From positions 1 to 7,110 of the forward strand of contig JAISKW010000046.1 in NCBI GenBank assembly GCA_031260775.1: a stretch of 7,110 nt of DNA, written 5' to 3'. Within the stretch, counting starts at the first letter, position 1, and every line of letters begins with the position of its first letter. The DNA is from Christensenellaceae bacterium (GTDB taxonomy: Bacteria; Bacillota; Clostridia; Christensenellales; DTU072). Below, piece after piece: positions 5,701 to 7,110 of the stretch. Made by a program: the position numbers and the translations under genes. The notes beneath the pieces are model-generated. The model ran no database searches. It was not told the DNA's origin and worked only from the letters and a program-made list of their open reading frames with translations.

Positions 5701-7110
5701 ACGTTTATTGCAAATCAACAGGGCGCGAGGTATTACAGTATTCTGATAATAACCGAGGCAAGATGGCTCGATTCGAATGAAGATATAACAAGGCTGGCAA
5801 CTGCTATTCCTACAATTTCGAACATAGCGTCATCGTTTTATCCGGACGGCTCGGAAGATAGGTTCAGCGCGCCGTTAATAAATATCGATGCAGCCGTGCC
5901 GGAAATTAACCCGACAAGCATTACGCATAACCGTATGGTTAATAACACTTATGACCCCTCGGTTGCGGGCACGTCTCTCCTTGTACTAAAAACATGGTAT
6001 ATCGAGGATTTTTATATCCATACCGGCATCTTGAGTACATTGGTCTCGGGCACACCGACATATCAATATGCGTACGGTGGTGACGGATTGGATGAACCGT
6101 TGCCCGGTGATTATCTGCCTTTTACAGACGGCGAGTATTTCAAGGTTTCGTATAACGATGTAAACGGCAATCCGATAAAAGGCGGCAGGCGTAAGGTTAT
6201 CTATATAAGAGTCGTCAGCCGCAGCGGCGTTGTATCAGCGGTTACGACAATAGGTACGCCTGGCAACCTCGATTCTATGGTTTGGCTTGATTCGTACAAA
6301 TACAGTATCCGCAAGGTGATAAATGTAGGCGAATTTGAGGTAATAAATACGACGGACAGAATCCCCGCCGACTATTATGTTTCCTCGCCCTTAACAATCC
6401 AAATCGCGCAAGAGTCGGTGCTTTTTGCACGTAACGCCACGCTACTTAATTGGAATGTCTCTTTAGAACCGTCTTACCGTGTAGCAAACTATAAATTAAA
6501 GCGCGAAGGCGGCACTACTGTCGGATCGTTTACGGGTTCATATTCGTACGCAAACAATATTACTTCCGTTGAAGACTTGTATTACAGTTTCTATAACGAT
6601 GCTTTGATTGACGATTTAGTTTTTGAAATAAAACTTTATAAAACGATAACCGTCACATATACCGACAATATTAGGTATTTGCAACAATACGGCGTAGGCT
6701 CACAAGTTGATGCGATTTATATCGCGACGGATGGGAACAATCAGTTGGCGGGCATTGACGACCAAAACCGACCGTTGAATAAAGGGATTTCTACGACCGG
6801 CAGCGCGCTGTTTTTCTTAGATAATAAGTTAGGTGATTACAGTATCCTTTATAACGGAAATAACCTCTGTCCCAATGCGTTCGGCGCGTATCCGCTTAGC
6901 CTTAGCAGTTTTGCCTCAACGAACGGCACAAATAACGAATATAAAGAAGGTTTTTACTTTAATATTGACCCGGCGCAGTTATATGTAAGATACTTTGCAC
7001 CCGTGTCGTTCTTCCCTGAGCTTGCCGCGGCTTCGTATTATGAAGGGCTTTACGGCAGCGTTCCTTATATAGTAAAGAGTGAGCGCGATTTGCCGTACAT
7101 CGAGTATTAC
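2767..7110 (+). CDS. Giant exported protein with repeated Ig-like modules (3' end outside window)
   Basis: A single frame of 1448 codons without a stop, cut by the window edge, so the true protein is longer. Residues 1-17 are basic (KR, R-x-KK) and 18-40 are strongly hydrophobic, giving a signal peptide or N-terminal membrane anchor. A signal peptidase site after Ala43 (GSA-G) is plausible. The exported part begins with a unique region (about 45-240), then a run of about seven divergent Ig-like modules (about 241-1160). Typical module marks are W246-H-N-N-D-V at the start, GSGVYKVQF (270-278) mid-way and YEITVRDYAGN (449-459) near the end, followed by D-x-x-P-P linkers (470-474). Residues 1160-1448 are rich in Tyr, Asn, Ser and Thr and less clearly modular. 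No catalytic motif was seen. Such modules usually act as stalks or binding domains of surface adhesins; the C-terminal anchor would lie outside the window. This ATG is chosen because the next in-frame ATG (codon 36) would remove the signal segment; it has no Shine-Dalgarno sequence. The exact role is unknown. Confidence 0.85.
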   Translation, partial: MEKRFPLFCRTKKTSVGISAVAAGFILLLLCVFAFMLPLAGSAGKDKPAEAVVVQIPSAIISYASGAPTPSGDWQIGGGGNSFDTEIRVTVMYTGGRPALSTLAIPGAPGCYTAQTLIDYGVPSAWAVQLEPDVLAYPDVEARSPASLVNVKMSKQVFTLGQGGYTSSYTTPEVIPALAAPVTSPDTYGQSLTRYALSMTGQEAIIITAEIQFSGSEPNETVSFTFNNSLRDNYAPFFVIPADESWHNNDVSISLNLNNVDANSQIGMRGSGVYKVQFWLKSDYEECPTPSLPGENDKKYIGQEIYYSNNNLSNYTVTVTDSREYCIVVYDKVGLSIAVPFSRKIDRETPTILTPDYSPGDIPSFMTTDTGAWQNSLKAEVINIGDIPEDLPLGKLSSGIQTITIRHFTSSGTALPVSFSQTEILAGEPVPTPTGRSNLNFNVTDWYNYEITVRDYAGNTRTETFSRKVDMTPPTITTNTVTYAENNVNISSSAVTNTWRSSDIRARLYGTGLTDGIVEAATASGVDAVYFRAYPSSYAGTPLASEVADTSGGGIKVERDANGYHSYFLTSYNVYAFTIKDNAGNYSQVWTIKPLIDKTVITSASFAYSSNSFGTLMQTALGSRTYRYFYAEGSTEADRYITFSVALSNAGENVPSGLYVERSTGGNTWSRTSDGFITMPGSALSSWTGSWTGGAGNFTNKATFGSDQNAEYRFRVVTGAGMVIEVSGTADIKIEMQLPSTTVTLLTTGGANKNNVWTELTLRATCNWTNFSTSPSKSAKFQYASFTEAQLNAIRIAGSGSGGAYEGITELNETFFTAFEATANAWDWDSGSDYVTASQRSVANIGDSGSGITYHYFRVISMAGRVSSLSKVISKLDKSLSGVNYRTIVKNDFNYTLTFNKEGNEPYVTTSSAPVWADGDGVKVAFSGNKIAQDGENINSLSGLRLFYSLDLGSELVAKTWVPMMNSAKQGTYDVDDFTFIANQQGARYYSILIITEARWLDSNEDITRLATAIPTISNIASSFYPDGSEDRFSAPLINIDAAVPEINPTSITHNRMVNNTYDPSVAGTSLLVLKTWYIEDFYIHTGILSTLVSGTPTYQYAYGGDGLDEPLPGDYLPFTDGEYFKVSYNDVNGNPIKGGRRKVIYIRVVSRSGVVSAVTTIGTPGNLDSMVWLDSYKYSIRKVINVGEFEVINTTDRIPADYYVSSPLTIQIAQESVLFARNATLLNWNVSLEPSYRVANYKLKREGGTTVGSFTGSYSYANNITSVEDLYYSFYNDALIDDLVFEIKLYKTITVTYTDNIRYLQQYGVGSQVDAIYIATDGNNQLAGIDDQNRPLNKGISTTGSALFFLDNKLGDYSILYNGNNLCPNAFGAYPLSLSSFASTNGTNNEYKEGFYFNIDPAQLYVRYFAPVSFFPELAAASYYEGLYGSVPYIVKSERDLPYIEYY
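3502..6237 (+). repeat. Tandem Ig-like protein modules, about seven degenerate copies
   Basis: Within the giant protein an opening Trp motif (W-x-(N/S/E)-x-x-(V/I/L)) recurs at residues 246, 373, 499, 757, 916 and 1077, with a likely Trp-less copy near 640. Each is followed by a closing strand of the type Y-x-(V/I/F)-x-V-x-(D/S)-x-(A/S)-G at 325, 449, 575, 712, 856, 989 (degenerate) and 1146. The Trp-to-Tyr distance is about 68-79 residues in all but the fifth copy, which is 99. A central SG(V/I/L) strand is visible in at least four copies (residues 271, 398, 524, 942). The pattern matches bacterial Ig-like repeats with a D-x-A-G-N closing strand. Sequence identity between copies is low, so duplication is old and the array is stable at DNA level. 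Confidence 0.7.
4821..4844 (+). repeat. Perfect 12-base tandem duplication inside the giant gene
   Basis: CTCATGGACCGG occurs twice in direct succession (4821-4832 and 4833-4844), encoding SWTG-SWTG at about residues 685-692. Its length is a multiple of three, so the frame is kept. It looks like a recent slippage duplication in the loop ahead of the closing strand of the fourth Ig-like module. Confidence 0.85.

Overview
The window reads as part of a chromosome from a low-to-mid GC bacterium using the standard code. It most resembles uncultured gut-type Clostridia/Firmicutes. That rests on gene style and on an intergenic repeat of the TGTCA(C/T)(C/T)CTG kind common in such genomes. It is a judgement from the sequence alone, not a database result. 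All four supported genes lie on the + strand, and nothing convincing is coded on the - strand.

Bases 1-143 form a short upstream region rich in inverted repeats and palindromes. Bases 144-2447 hold a compact three-gene cluster: a twelve-helix-class DUF1538 membrane protein made of two homologous halves with a highly acidic C-terminal tail, then two small, different PII-like (GlnB-fold) proteins. The first PII-like start codon overlaps the DUF1538 stop, and the second gene follows after 23 bases, so one operon is very likely. By analogy with other PII/membrane-protein pairs (GlnK-AmtB, SbtB-SbtA), the small proteins are probably cytoplasmic sensors that gate the membrane protein. The transported substrate is unknown. 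A hairpin with a T-rich tail (about 2490-2522) probably ends the operon.

Bases 2448-2766 are non-coding. They hold the terminator, two copies of a 26-base direct repeat, an imperfect palindromic element, and a good promoter (TTGTTC-17-TATAAT) whose -10 box lies only 8 bases before the next start codon.

Bases 2767-7110 are one uninterrupted reading frame of 1448 codons that runs off the window edge. It encodes the N-terminal part of a giant exported protein. A basic N-terminus and one membrane/signal segment are followed by about seven degenerate Ig-like modules of roughly 120-160 residues. These share an opening Trp motif, a central SG(V/I/L) strand and a closing Y-x-V-x-V-x-D-x-A-G-N strand. 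It is probably a cell-surface or secreted adhesin-like protein and has no evident functional link to the PII operon.
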